DNA of 64,000 nt from Patagioenas fasciata (taxonomy: Eukaryota; Chordata; Aves; Columbiformes; Columbidae): contig NW_027288510.1 in NCBI RefSeq assembly GCF_037038585.1, forward strand, positions 4,518,431 to 4,582,430. Direction: 5' to 3'. Of this stretch, positions 1 to 12,249 are shown in pieces. Both the position numbers and the translations under genes were made by a program. Every line of letters begins with the position of its first letter. Position 1 is the first letter of the stretch. The notes under the pieces were generated by a model. That model ran no database searches, was not told where the DNA came from, and saw nothing but the letters and a program-made list of their open reading frames with translations.

Positions 1-880
1 CCCAGATGCCTGGGTCCCCTGTATGGGTCCCTGATTTGATTCACTCCCAGACGCCTGGGTCCTCTATTTTGGTCCCTCCAGAACGCCTGGGTCCCCCCCA
101 GTAGTCCTTCCTCCCATCTCCTGGGTCTCTCGGCTACGCCTGGGTCTCTTCTGAACTCCTGGGTCCCTCCTGATCCCCTGGGTCCCTCCTGATGTCCTGG
201 GTCCCTTGGGGCACTCCTGGGTCCCTCCCCGAACTCCTGGGTCCCTCCCCAATTTCCTTGGTCCCTCCCCGAACTCGTGGGTCCCTCCTGAACTCCTGGG
301 TCCATCCCGAACTCCTGGGTCCATTGGGGCACTCCTGAGTCCTTCCTGAACTCCTGGGTCCCTTGGGGCACTCCTGAGTCCCTCCCCAATCTCCTGGGTC
401 CCTCCCCGATCTCCTGGGTCTCTCCCCGATCTCCTGGGTCCCTCCCCGAACTTGTGGGTCCCTCCTGAACTCCTGGGTCCATCCCGAACTCCTGGGTCCA
501 TTGGGGCACTCCTGAGTCCATCCCGAACTCCTGGGTCCATTGGGGCACTCCTGGGTCCCTCGTGAACTCCTGGGTCCATTGGGGCACTCCTGGGTCCCTC
601 ATGATCTCCTGGGTCCATAGGTCTCTCCTGGGTCTCTTCTAAACTCCTGGGTCCCTCTCAAACTCCTCGGTCCATTGCGGCACTGCTGGCTCCCTCCTGA
701 ACTCCTGGGTCCATTGGGGCACTCCTGGATCCCTCCCGAACTCCTGGGTCCATTGGGCTCTCCTGGTTCCCTCCTGAGCTCCTGGGTCCCTCGGGGCACT
801 CCTGGGTCCCTCCTGAGCTCCTGGATCCCTTGGGCTCTCCTGGGTCCCCCTCGAAGTCCTGGGTCCATTGCGGCGCTGCG
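1..880. repeat. CTCCTGGGTCC minisatellite
   Basis: Degenerate tandem array of units of about 18-19 bp built on CTCCTGGGTCC plus variable tails such as CTCCCGAA, ATTGGGGCA and CTCCTGAA. It is already running at the left edge, so its true start is outside the window. The same family recurs at 34,140-35,270 in the opposite orientation. Open frames across it on the minus strand (DPGVREGPRS-type repeats) are a by-product of the periodicity, not genes. Confidence 0.9.
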
Positions 881-1480
881 GGTCCGCGATTGTGCGAGGA
901 AATCATTTTATACGTGCTCGTATTGAGCACGGGGAGTTCCACGTGCACGTGTGCACGGAAAGGATCAACACACTCGCAATCCTGCGAGCAGTTTCACTCA
1001 CACCCGTGGCCCAAGGCAGCGGGGTCTCCATCCTGGGGGGCTCTTGGCGGCCCCATCTCACTCGTGCTCCCAGAGACCCGCGGCAATGGGCGGAGTCTCG
1101 ACGAGAGTCCCGTTTTTATAGCCTGATCAGATTGACTGTGGCCATTCCAGAAGCTTCTCTGCACCCCCACCCCGGCTGCGGGTGCCCCTGAAGCCTCCAG
1201 ACACCCCACACTGGTCACAGGCGCCCAGTGGCTCCTGGCACTCGGCGCTGCCTCCTCCTAACGGCCCCGCCAGGGGCTCTGGGGCCAAACCAAAGCAGCT
1301 GCAGCAGAGAGGGGGAGATGTGCCTGCTCCCCCCACACTGAAGGAGGGGGGGAGAGAGGGGGTTTGCATCTTGCCACATATAATGGGTGTGAAATGTGAA
1401 TGGCACGCAGCACAGGCCCTCCTGGTAGGAACTAAAGCTGCGCTATTTTAAGGAACATTTAATGAAGAATTGTTGGTTTT
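881..1480. other. No recognised gene
   Basis: Non-repetitive, moderately GC-rich sequence between two repeat blocks. Short open frames exist on both strands but none has a recognisable protein family, splice-site pairing or start context. I see nothing supportable here. Confidence 0.6.
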
Positions 1481-1514
1481 ACATCACTGAGGACCTGGCG
1501 CCTGAGCCCAGCAG

Positions 1515-1725
1515 GGGGGCAAGGACCCAGAGACATCGGACTGTGAATCCTTCATGTAAAACACAGTCCTTTCCTGGAATATATAGACACCTGCATATAC
1601 AGTGATACCTGTATTGACAAGTTAACTCAGGGGGAAGGACCGAGAGACATCGGACTGTGAAGTCTTAATGTAAAACACAATCTCTTCCCGCAATATATAC
1701 TGATACCTGTATATATACTGATACC
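1515..1725. repeat. Two-copy tandem duplication, ~114-bp offset
   Basis: The block starting AAGGACCCAGAGACATCGGA at 1,521 recurs at 1,635 with a few substitutions. Both copies continue through TGTAAAACACA and end in an ATATATA-rich tail with the motif TGATACCTGTAT. It looks like a simple local duplication; no function is evident. Confidence 0.8.
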
Positions 1726-2050
1726 TGTCTCTATGGTCTCTATGTCTCTATGGTCTCTATGGGTCCCTATGGGTGTTCATGGCTCTCTGGGATCTCTATG
1801 GGTCTCTATGGTCTCTATGAGTCTCTGTAGGTCTCTATGGGTCTCTATGGGTCTCTATGGATCTCTATGGTCTCTACAGGGCTCTATGGTCTCTGTGGGT
1901 CTCTGTGGTCTCTATGGGTCCCTATGGGTGTTTATGGCTCTCTGTGGCCTCTATGGGTCTCTATGGTCTTTATGAGTCTCTGTAGGTCTCTATGGGTCTC
2001 TGTGGTTCTCTATGGATCTCTATGGTCTCTATGGGTGTCTATAGGGACAG
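1726..2050. repeat. GGTCTCTATG minisatellite
   Basis: Tandem array of decamer-like units (GGTCTCTATG, GGTCTCTGTG) with longer higher-order variants such as GTCCCTATGGGTGT. The plus-strand open frames rich in SLWSLWV are artefacts of the repeat. Confidence 0.85.
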
Positions 2051-4990
2051 ACAGAGGCTGCGGTGGGTCCTGGAGGAGGTGGGAAAGGTGCCTGGGATGG
2101 AGGAGAGCGGGGAGACGGGGACAGAGGGGCAGAGCAAAGAGCCGGTGCTGGCAGTGAGGGCACTGCTGCTGTGCAGGGGCTGCTGGGGTCACAGCCCAGA
2201 GCAGGACAGACATGAACGGGCCACTGCCTGGTGCTGGGCCCTGCTGGGGCAGAAATCCCCCTGCAGCCTCTGGAGCTCCACGCAGGAGCAGCATGGCCAC
2301 CACCACGGTCCCTTCTGCACCCCCTGTTCCACCCCATGGACGTCAGGCTCAGGTCCCACAGGATCCAACGCGTCCTCGCCAACCACCGCTGTCCTTCCCG
2401 CCCTTCCATGTCACACACAGACAGTTGTCCCCAGTCCATGTGAGACGTCCATGAGATGTCACCACAGCCGCTGGGCTCCTGGAGGCCGTGGCTTTGGGCT
2501 CCGTCTGTTCCGTGGCCGCTCCGGACAGCACAAGTGTCGCTTCGTGGGGTCACGGGCACCAAACCCAGCTCAGGTGGGAACCAAGAGGGCCCCTCGTGTT
2601 CAGGCCCAAAGCGCCATCTGTAGCATCTGCCCGTCCTTCTGAGCGCCCAGAGCCCTCTTCTTGGGGCCAAATCCTCATGTTTAGGGTCCCAACGTGTCTT
2701 TTACCACCCACGGCCTTTGGTCAGGGCCCACAGGTTCATTTTCAGGTGGAGCCGCTGCCTGGCAACAACCAACCAGAAATCTATAGACAGTCAGTGGACT
2801 CAGGACAGCCAATCACATTTGAGGAGGCGGGGTGAGTCACGTGATTGACATGTAACCAGCCAATCAAGCTTTGAGACCTGCAGGGAAGGTGGCGAGAGTT
2901 GAACAGCTTGGCAGCGCTGAGGGGCGGGCTGTGCCGGCTGCACCAATCACACCTGGCGGGAGTGCAGCACACGGATGATTGACAAGCGGTCTGACCAATC
3001 ATTTGGTACAAGGAGCCAGGGAGAAATCCCAGACCCAGCACCGCCATCCTGACCGGGGCTGAAGAGGCCCCAGCGCCTGAGAAGCTCCATATCTGCTGTC
3101 TCACGGATGGTGGGAAATGCCCCGTGGCCGCGCAGAGCGCAACCCACCTGGGCTGCTGAATCATGGAGATGGAGAACCTGCCTGTGAGAGTTTGCCATGG
3201 AGAAGCCGTGTGCCCGAGAGCCGGTCCAGCGCAGAACCCGATCGAGCAACCAGCGGGGCGATCGAGCTGCCCAGGTTGAAGTGGCTGAGATAGATTTGCA
3301 CTGGCAAGATGAAGGTGAATTATTGGTGACCCATTGGGCCCACGATGGCCCAGGTCATGGAGGAAGGGATGCAGCACATGGATGGGCTCGTGGTTGAGGG
3401 GTGGACTCGACCGTGGGCGTCACAGGTTGCCCACCATTGTGAAACACGCGACGATCAATCAAGACAAGCGGTCAGAGCCCGTGTGGTGCGGGGCGATGAC
3501 TGCAGTGTCCATACCACAGCGCCACAAACCCGCCACGGCAAGAGCTCCGTGCTTACAATGGGGGAAGCCACCACCAGACGGCTGGAAACATGAACCGGGC
3601 CCACGGCACCGCCCGCAGCGCGGTCCTGGCCTCGAGCGGCACGTCCTGTGGCGATGCGGTGCCGCTGGGGAGTGATTTGGGGTTCTGCTCCCTGCACAAC
3701 AGCGTTTGGATTTCTCAAAGACAAGTGCAGCTTCAAGAATCCCGTGGCAGGTTCGCTCTGCTGTTCACTGCGTGGGGGAAATGCGCCAGGCCATGGTGCT
3801 GAGCTTCTCTCCTGTCCCCGCTCACGGAGCAGGCGGTCAGGATTCGTCCCTCCCTGATCACCGTTCCCCTGGAGTCCGTGCTTAAAGCTCCAGGGGCAAA
3901 CTTCTCTGGTTCCACGTGGGCTTTGGTGCTGAGCTGCAGACGTTGTTCATTGTCCAGAGCCTTGCAGGTGCTGTTTTGCCTGGACGCAAATTCCTTTCTT
4001 CTCAGCGACGTGCAATACGGGCCTTGTCTGGTAAGTGTTCAGTGCGGTTTGTAGTTGTTTTGGTAGATATGAGCAGAACTTTGCAGCTTAAAGCTTTAGC
4101 AAATCCAGCTTGCCAAGTAACACGAAGCAAAGAGCATATTAAAAATCATACCAACTTATGTCCTAAAGAATTGATTATGTTTAGTGTGCATCTACTCAAG
4201 GTAAATGATTAATATTGAACTTAAATTGGGCTCATCCACTGACCTGTGAGCAGTAAAACCATTGCCACACAGCTCACTTATTTAGCAGGGAGAGCTCACA
4301 GCGGGCTCGCCCAGGCTGTCGTGTTCATGGAGCGAAGCGATGGGCTCGCAGTCTCATTGCGTGCGGTAGGAAAAGTGCGTCTGAGACTCGTGCGCTCACA
4401 AATCACCAGCGCTCATCTGCTCTCCTGCTTCCCCGTGGGTCTCCTGGCAGGAGTTCTTGGGCTGGTTACGGCTCAGCCCCTTCCCTCCTCTGCAGCCTGG
4501 ACCAAACTGCTCTGGTTTGGCTGGGGGCGATTGGGGATCGAGTGCATCTGCCACCCCACACAGCCCAGAGAGAACGGAGCCAGCCAACGGGATCCTTTCC
4601 ACAACATCCCCATAGACGCCTGGAGCAAGGAGCGTGGCACTGAGTGTGTCTGTGACACCCCCATCATGCACCGGCCGCTGGGAACACGGAGCGGGGCAGC
4701 AGACTGTTCAAGACTCTGCTCAGAGCAATGGGTGCTGGAGCTTTTAGAAACTGGGATGGAAACTCAGCAGCCAGGTGCCCAGGGCTGAGCTGGGCTGTGC
4801 CTCCCAGGGGACATCCTGACCCTCCCTGCCCTGGGTCACAGTGGGGCCCTTTGTGACGTCACCTGGTGACACCCATGCCCCGCATGTGCTCAGCGCCACT
4901 GTGACCCCAGCCCACACTGTCCGGCAGGACGGTACGGGACAGGGTGCGAGCACGGAGCTGGCGAGAGCCCCGAGCGTAGCCCACGTCTGT
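2051..4990. other. No recognised gene
   Basis: About 2.9 kb of largely unique sequence. Open frames up to about 216 codons occur on both strands but none resembles a known family and they overlap in conflicting frames. A cluster of CCAAT-type motifs lies at 2,770-3,005 (see separate entry). A more AT-rich stretch at 4,050-4,260 contains no usable frame. An undescribed non-coding transcript cannot be excluded. Confidence 0.5.
2770..3005. promoter_or_regulatory. CCAAT-motif cluster
   Basis: At least four CCAAT pentamers occur in about 200 bp on the plus strand: AGCCAATCACA near 2,809, AGCCAATCAAG near 2,858, ACCAATCACAC near 2,942 and ACCAATCATTT near 2,994. CCAAT boxes bind NF-Y in vertebrate promoters. 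There is no clear TATA box, CpG island or downstream first exon, so promoter activity is only a possibility. Confidence 0.3.
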
Positions 4991-4994
4991 CGAT

Positions 4995-5090
4995 CGGAGA
5001 ATCTTCTTGGTTGGAAGCGACCCTTGAGATCATCGAGCCCAACCACAACCCGGCTCTGCTGCCCCGGCAGACTCTGCTGCCCCGGCAGAC
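4995..5090 (-). mobile_element. CR1 LINE 3'-end fragment
   Basis: The string TTGGAAGCGACCCTTGAGAT followed by CATCGAGCCCAACC is the reverse complement of the familiar CR1 3' region of birds (GGTTGGACTAGATGATCTC...). It lies about 160 bp upstream of the first MROH coding exon. Only about 100 bp is recognisable. Confidence 0.65.
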
Positions 5091-5252
5091 TTGGAGCAGG
5101 GAGATCCTGAGCTCAGCTCCCGTCTTTCCCCGACGAGGAGCACACGGGCGCATCCCACACCTTTCCCCGCTGCCTCTGGCAGAGCTGCAGCACCGAGGCG
5201 TTTGCCGAAGCGTCCGCCTTCCCCATCCTTAGTCCTTCCCTTTGACCGAAAA

Positions 5253-8200
5253 ATGGCGGAGAGACCCCCCCTCCGACCCAGGCTGGCCTGGCAGGAGAGA
5301 CCCCCCAGCCGCCCCCGGGTGGCCTGGCAGGAGAAGGCTGGGGGTCCCCAGGAGGCCAGATCTCCACCGCAGCCCAACCAGGTGGATGCGGCCCAGCCAC
5401 CGCAGATGGGTGAGTGAGGGGCCCTGATTGCCTGGGCAGGGGGGGGCCCAGCGATCGCTCCCCGCTCCACACCAGGATCACGACTCCCCACACGCTGGCA
5501 GGGGGTTCCCATGGGTGGTGATGATGCTGCCTGAAGCCCAGGGCTGCTCCGAGCTGGGCGCCGGCCCCAGCGCAGCCCCTGCGGGCAGAGGGGACCCAGC
5601 TCCTGCTGCAGGGCACGGGCAGCGAGAGGCAGCTGGGCGGGCAGGAGGCACCGTGCTGCGGGACGGGGACCTTTCCTGCCCGTCTGAACCGAGTTCCTCA
5701 CCCGCTGCACCGGGGGCTTTCCCCGTCCTGCCTGGCTCCAGCATCGCAGCCCCTCTGCCGGGCACCCTCCAGCCCCACACGCTCGGGGAGGCTGTGCCGG
5801 GGCAGCGGGTGTGGGGCTGGACGGGGGCAGAGCTCCTTCTGCCCTGTCCTGCCTGCAGACCCCCTGAGCAGCCCTCCCTGCTCTGCCCCTTTCTCAGATG
5901 CCGATTCGCTACGCGCGAATGGATTTCTACGGGGATACGTGGACTCCATCGTGTCCTTCCTCAGCAGCCCAGACAAGGTAACCGCAGCCGCTTTCAAGGC
6001 GGCTGAGCCGGCGTCTGCTGGCAGGGGCTGTGCTGCGGGTGCTGGAGGGAGCTGGCTGGGCAGAGCTGCTGCTCCCAGGTCTCTAATGGCGCTGCACCCC
6101 ATGCTGCGGTGCCGCTGGCCGCGTGTCCCCATCTCACGCTCCCTGTTTGCCTCTCTGCTCCCTGGCTCTAGGAGGAGAGCCACAAGATCGGGTTTCTCAT
6201 GGACATCCGCGACCTGTGCGACACCAGCAGGCGCCACCGCTCGCCAAGGGGCCTGGATGTCTTCTGCCAGAGATACGAGCTGGCAGAGAAGATCGAGGTG
6301 AGGGGACACCCGGCGGTGCTGGGGAAGGGATCGAGGACTCCGGCACCTGTGACAACAGCGCTGGGCAGGGCCGGGGGCTGGTGGCGCTGGGTCCCATCCC
6401 GGCTGTGCTCTCAGGTGCTGCTGGCAGAGGAGCCCAGGGCCCAGCTGCGCACGGCGCTGCGGCAGATCGCCATGCGTGCCATTGCCGAGCTGAGGTACCT
6501 GCCCATCCCTCCCGGGGACGCCTGCGCGAGGCCTCGAGGCACCGCTCCAGGTTCCAGCGTGCGACGGGCTGCTCGCTCTCTTTGCAGCGCCGTGGAGAGG
6601 GTGCTGGAGAGCAAGGAGACCAGGCTGCTCCAAGCCTGCTTCTCCAGTGTCTTCTTGCTCCCACCAGAAGTGGAGGACGTGGACCGTTACCTCTACTTAG
6701 AAGTAAGAGCTGCGTGAGCTCCAGGAGCCCCCGGTCCCTCTGTCTGCTCCCCTACCGCCCCGTGCCGCGATGTGACCAGAGATCCAAGGCAGGGCAGGGT
6801 CTCAGCTCTGCTGTCCCACCCTCACCCCTTCGTCCCCTGCCTGTGGGCCTGGCCACGTCCAGTTCTGCAGGCTGCTCTGCCCATAGCGGGTTATTGTCCC
6901 CTGGGTCTCTCCCGGGCACAGCGCAGCAGCGCTGGAGTCGTCCCTCGGTGCTGGGAGCACACATCAGTCCCCTGGGAGGGAGAGGGGTGGCAGGAAACAC
7001 GACCACAACCCGTTGTGTTCTTGCAGACCGTGCGGTCCATGGACAACATGCTGGAGGCGTTGCTGCTCAACTCCGGCGCCTCCAGAGCCAGCGAGCTGCT
7101 GCACAACATCTTCCAGGTCTGGGGGTGCCGAGTTTGGGCTTCACCAGGGCTGTTCCTCACCCTGGGGGACAGGGTGGCCACTCTGGAGGTGACAGTGCCA
7201 CCCGTGCCGTGCAGAGAGCGCTGCCGGGAGGGCGCCCACCTCCCCGGGGAACCAGGGCTGCCCTCCAGGCTCTTCCGCAGCGCAGTGGCCGCAGAGGTGG
7301 CATCCGCCTTCCTGCCTGGGCACAGGGCTGGCCCGGGGCGTTTGTCCCAAGCCTGCCAGGGACCCCAGGGCGAGAACCTCACTGCAGGCTTTGCTGGAGC
7401 CCTGGGGAATCCTTAATGGAGCGGCCAGTCCAGCAGAGGAGTTGAGCGGTGCTGCTTCTGCTGGAGCGGTGGCTGCTCCCAGGGCTCACCAGCAGCTTCT
7501 CTCTCCCCAGATGCTCTTGACCTTCGGCAGCTCCGGGAGAGAACACGTGCGGCAGAGGGCCCTGGGGAGGATTGAGGAGCTGAGCTTCGTGTTGGCTGAG
7601 AGCCCCACGCTGGGGGTAAGGAGCCAGGCGCCCTCCGGCCAGCCCGTCTGCCCATCCCTGCAGCCCAGAGCAGCCTGCAGCTCTCCCCACGCGGGGCTGC
7701 TGCCCACCCAGCTGCTCTGGGAGCCGTGACCGGCACGGCCTGGAAAGCCCTGCCTGCCCACGGAGCCCTGCACACGCGCTTGGGTTCAGGGCTTTGGCAC
7801 CGGCTGCCTGCCCTCAGCCCTCCTGCCGTTCTGTCTCCCTCGCCCAGGGCTGGTGCCGCTCTGGGACAGACACACACGGCCCTGAGAGCCATAGGGACAC
7901 CCAGATCCCAGAGCTGGGACAGCTGCCGGGGCATCTCCTGCTTTGCCGCAGCACCCACAGCACCGCCGGGCGTCCACGCGGGGCTGCGGGCACCGCCCGG
8001 CACGCAGCAGCACCAGGGCGCTCGGTGTGACTTGGCTGCGCTGCCTCCCTTCCTCCCTTAGCCCTTTGCAGAGCACCTCCAGCCTCCCGAGAGAACAGAC
8101 CTGGTCCTGGTGTTGATCAAGGCGCTGACCGGCTCCAGCACCTTTGACAAGCAGGCGGCCACAAACCTGCTGGACATGGTGGAGAGAGACTGCGGGTTCT

Positions 8201-11200
8201 GGCTGGTGGATGTAAGTGGCCTTTGGCTGCACTGCTCTGCCCTTCGGCCCTGCCAGGCCTTGCTCTCCCTCCATCCATCTCTTCCTCCCAAATCCCGGTG
8301 AAGCGAAGCCACGTGAAGGCGACAGAGCGGGATGGGAAGGGCAGTGAGGAAACGGCTGCGCTCCAGTGGCAGCACCATCCCGACCTGTGTCCCCTCCAGG
8401 TGCCGAAGATCACGAGCTGCATCCACAAAACCCTGGGGTTCATCAGCACCGCGCCGGCCCGGCAGAGAGTGGCGTCCCTAATTGTCCCCATGGCTGACAA
8501 GTGCCCTGCGGAGGTGGTGTCCACGCTGCTGACAATCGCACCACCCGGAGACAGGTACTGGCCCCAAAAGCCGTGAGGGCTTGCTCCCTGTGGGGAGAGG
8601 GACGCAGAGCCAAGGGATCCTGCGGGACACCCCCGAGGAGCAGGACCCTCCATCCCACTGCGCTTCCCAGCCCCTGGGGTCACCAGGCCCGCAGCAGCCA
8701 CAGCTGAGCGAGCCAGCCCAGAGCCCCCCACTGCGCTCCTGCCAGCCCCATAGAGCAGCAGCTCAGCCTCTGCTGCTGCCCGGGGCATCCCCAGCGTCCT
8801 GCAGCGCTGGCCCGGCCACGCTGCGCTGGCCCGGCTGCCCTGCTGACAGCGCTCTCCTGCAGCACTGCCCTGGCTCTGTGGGAGGTGATGTTCTCCGTGC
8901 CCCAGACCCTGCAGAACGTGTTGAAGGAGCTGCTCATCCAACTCCAGGACCGGCACTGTAGGGTCTTACATACATGCTGGGAGGACACGTCCATCCTCCG
9001 CTTGGCTGTGAGTCACTGGATAAAGCTCCCGGTGCCCCAGGAGCTGCACGGTGCAGGGAGCCCCACCAGCTCTGCCGGTCGCTCACTGCTGGCTTTGCTT
9101 TCAGATGCTGGCCAGCAGTGACCTGCAAGACGAGGAGTTTGCTGCAATGTACCTCGTCATGAGGTTTCTGAGGGAACAAAGTCCAAAGGTGCTCTCCCTG
9201 GTGCTCAGGGCCTTGATGACGCTGTCAGAGAGAGAAGAGATGGTGAGTAGGGTCATGCCAAGGGAGCCGTGGTGGCAGCCAAGGGTGCAGTGGGTTGGGG
9301 CTTGGCCTGGGCTGGCAGTGGCTGGGGTGCCTGCTCCAAGGGCCCTCCCTGCCATGGTGGGGCCTGGGGGGCTCTCCAGACATGGACCCGGTCCCAAGAG
9401 GGAAACTCTCTTCTTCATCCAGGCCAGAAAAATGAAGGTCATGCTGCCAGACCTGGCGTGGGTCCTGCAGTACGGCAATAACGTCATCAAGACCAAGGCT
9501 CTGGTGGTCTTCATAAACGTGATGGCTCAGCTGGAGAGGGAGGAGGCCAGCGCCATCGCCGTGCTGCTGGCAAACCTTCTCCTGCCCTTCTTTGATGACG
9601 TAAGGCTGATGTATAACCCTGAGCCTGGTGGGTGAGAACTGGGCAATGACAGCTGCCCTGCAGCCCAGGCACTGGAGCAGGGGCTTCTCCTCTGCTTTCC
9701 CCCCGGGGCTCTTGTGGGATGGGTTCTGGTTCTGCAGCCCAGCCCAGCTGCTCCCTGCCAGCTGCTCCCACAGCTCCTCCCCACCATGGCTGCTGGAGCT
9801 GGTGGGGATGCTGGGACGGCACTTTGAGGCACAGGCACTGCTGAACGAGTCTCTTGAGTGGCCCTTCATGCACCCAGGGCCGCAGATCTGGCCACAGCTG
9901 CAGTGTGCACAGTGCGCCCTGGAGCGTCCCCCCTCCCATCAGCCGTGCAGGAGCTCCTGCTCCCCGTGGGCAGGGAGCTGCTGGTGCTCAGGTCCTGCTG
10001 TGCTGCTCCCTCCCAGGAGCTGAGCCAGCTGAGAGAGAGCTCCATCGGCCTCTTCAGACACCTGATGAAGATGGTGGTGGGGAACGACAAGACAAAGATG
10101 AAGAACACGGTGCGACTTGGCCTGCTCCCTCTCTTCTTCCGCATGAGTGACCAAGTGCAGAGCGTGGCCAAGGTGCGGATTTCAAAGCTGAGCGGTGACG
10201 CAGGGAAGAGACCCCTGGGTGTTTGGGACCCCTGCTCCCTAAGGGCAGAATCACCCCGGGAGCAAAGCCCAGAGGAGGGGGACACCAGGTCTCCTGCCCC
10301 AACCGTGGTGCCATCTCCCAGCTTCTGCTGTCCCGTAGGTGGCCAGGGAAGCCCTCCTGGGTGCAGCAGAGCTCCTGAAATGGAAACAGCTCAGACACCT
10401 GGTACAGACTCAGCAGACATGGAGGATTGGAGAGAGCTTGGTGAGGACAACCCCCAAGGACCAGGGCCCAAGCTGGATGGGGGCTGCCCCACATGTCTGT
10501 GCTGTGGGCTCTGCAGAGGTGCCTCCCCTGCCCTCCTGCAGCCCCGAGCTGCGTCCTTGTTCCCTGAACTCAAGAACAGAGCCCCCAAGGGCTCTTCCCT
10601 CTGCCCCACACCCAGCAGGAGGGAGGGCGCTCAGCACCCCTGGGACCCCTCGGCCTGTGTCTCTCAGCCCCACAGGGCTCCTGGATGGGACACGGGAATG
10701 GTCGGAGGGGAAGGGGAACGTGGGTTCCTGGGAGGAGGGGCTGGTCCGGCCAGCTGGGGAGGGACAGGAGGTGCTCACAGCCCTGTGCTCTCTCCAGCTG
10801 GAGCGGGACAGGAGCAGGGCTCAAGAGCTCTTGAGCCAGAGCCTGCCGTACCTGAGGGACGCTCAGCCCAGCCTGCGAGAGGCGGCCCTGAGGTTCATCG
10901 GTGAGTCCCAGCCCCCGGGTCCCTCCTTGGGCACCGCTGCCCTGGCACCAGGAGCAGCCCTGTGGCTCCAGAGCCCCGGCTGCCCCGGGCAGGCCCTTGG
11001 CCTCCCCTCCCAGCCCTGCCCACGCAGGTGGCCGCGGTGGCCGCCTCGCTCGGTCCCAGCATCTCGGCTCCTGCTGTCCCCTGGGGTGGGCGCTGCGGAG
11101 GGGAGGGAGCAGGGGCTGATGGAGCTCTGTGCCCAGGGCTGGCTGCGCGGCACCTGAGGGACCCAAGCGAGGAGGAGCTGGCTGAGATCTGCAGAGGTGA

Positions 11201-11416
11201 GCAGGGAGCGCGGTCGGAGGGGACGCCTGGGGGTCTCTGTAGACATGGGAGCTCATCTGGGCTCTGCTTCTTTCCCTTGCAGCCATTCAGCCCCTGGAGG
11301 GGGACAGCGACCCCTCCGTCTGCTCCCTGGCAGCTCAGACCGTTGGCATCGTGTGCTCTTCATGGAAGCGGCCGAGGTCTCGATGGAGCCTGCGAGCCCT
11401 GTGCTGCTGGCGCTGA
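5253..11416 (+). CDS. Maestro heat-like repeat (MROH) family protein, 17 coding exons
   Basis: Exons with GT-AG borders: 5253-5409, 5898-5977, 6172-6297, 6415-6494, 6588-6702, 7027-7116, 7511-7615, 8062-8211, 8400-8554, 8863-9007, 9105-9242, 9423-9599, 10017-10172, 10339-10440, 10798-10900, 11137-11196, 11283-11416. They total 2,073 nt and join in one frame of 690 codons plus stop. The protein is an all-helical HEAT-repeat solenoid. Signature blocks of the avian/mammalian MROH C terminus are seen, e.g. MSDQVQSVAK, ELLKWKQLRHL, LPYLRDAQPSLREAALRFIG and AIQPLEGDSD. No signal peptide or membrane segment is visible. The first about 50 residues are low-complexity and proline/arginine-rich (a short RPRLAWQE / RPRVAWQE duplication), so the true start could lie further upstream. 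At about 690 residues it is much shorter than mammalian MROH1/2 (well over 1,000) but fits the shorter bird members. The cellular role of MROH proteins is poorly known. Start chosen as the ATG opening the first exon with a GTGAGT donor. Confidence 0.88.
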
Positions 11417-11459
11417 CCCAGGACAGGAGCAGCTCTGCTGGGGAACACGGCTGGGGGGC

Positions 11460-11465
11460 AATAAA
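11460..11465 (+). terminator. Poly(A) signal of the MROH gene
   Basis: A canonical AATAAA hexamer lies 44 bp after the TGA stop at 11,414-11,416. This gives a very short 3' UTR, ending just before the 21-bp minisatellite that begins near 11,575. Confidence 0.75.
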
Positions 11466-11574
11466 GAGCCCTTTGTGAAGTTGGGTTGGATGTCTGCCCT
11501 TCCCAAGGAGCCCAGAGCCGCTCTGAGGGCTCCGGTGTGGAGGGGTTGCTGGGAGATGGAGATTTGTTACCAAG

Positions 11575-12240
11575 AGACCCATAAGTGACCAACAGAGACC
11601 CAGAAGTCACACAAAGAGACCCATGAGTGACCAACAGAGACCCATAAGTGATGCATAGAGACCCATAAGTGACACATAGAGACCCATAAGTGATCAACAG
11701 AGACCCATAAGTGATGCATAGAGACCCATAAGTGACCAACAGAGACCCATAAGTGACACATAGTGATCCATAAGTGACCCACAGAGACCCATAAGTGACA
11801 CATAGTCACCCATAAGTGACCCACAGAGACCCATAAGTCACACAAAGAGACCCATAAGTGACCAACAGAGACCCATAAGTGACCCACAGAGACCCATAAG
11901 TGACACATAGAGACCCATAAGTCACTCACACAGCCCCATAAGTGACTCAAAGAGACCCGTAAGTGCCCCATAGCGTCTCACCAGTGCCCCATAGAACCCC
12001 ACAAGTTACTCATGGAGCCTCATAAGTGACTCTTAGTGATCCATAAGTGCCTGTCAGTGACCTCCAAGTGCCCCATAGTGACCCACAAGTTCCCCATACG
12101 TGCCCCAAAAGTGACCCATAAAGCCCCATAAGTGACCCATAGGTGCCCCATAGCATCTCCCCAGTGCCCCACAGAGCCCCATAAGTGACACATATAGCCC
12201 CATAAGTGGCCTATAGCGACCCATAAATGGCTTTGCGTGA
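11575..12240. repeat. GACCCATAAGTGA minisatellite, 21-bp unit
   Basis: Tandem units of 21 bp built on GACCCATAAGTGACACATA, degrading into CCCCATAAGTG variants after about 11,940. It starts about 110 bp downstream of the MROH poly(A) signal. Minus-strand frames such as HLWVSVGHLWVS are artefacts of the period. Confidence 0.9.
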
Positions 12241-12249
12241 TTCACATTG

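Noticed and set aside
2029-2670. Minus- and plus-strand frames of about 215 codons
   Set aside because: They overlap on opposite strands, have no recognised motif and lack splice or promoter support.
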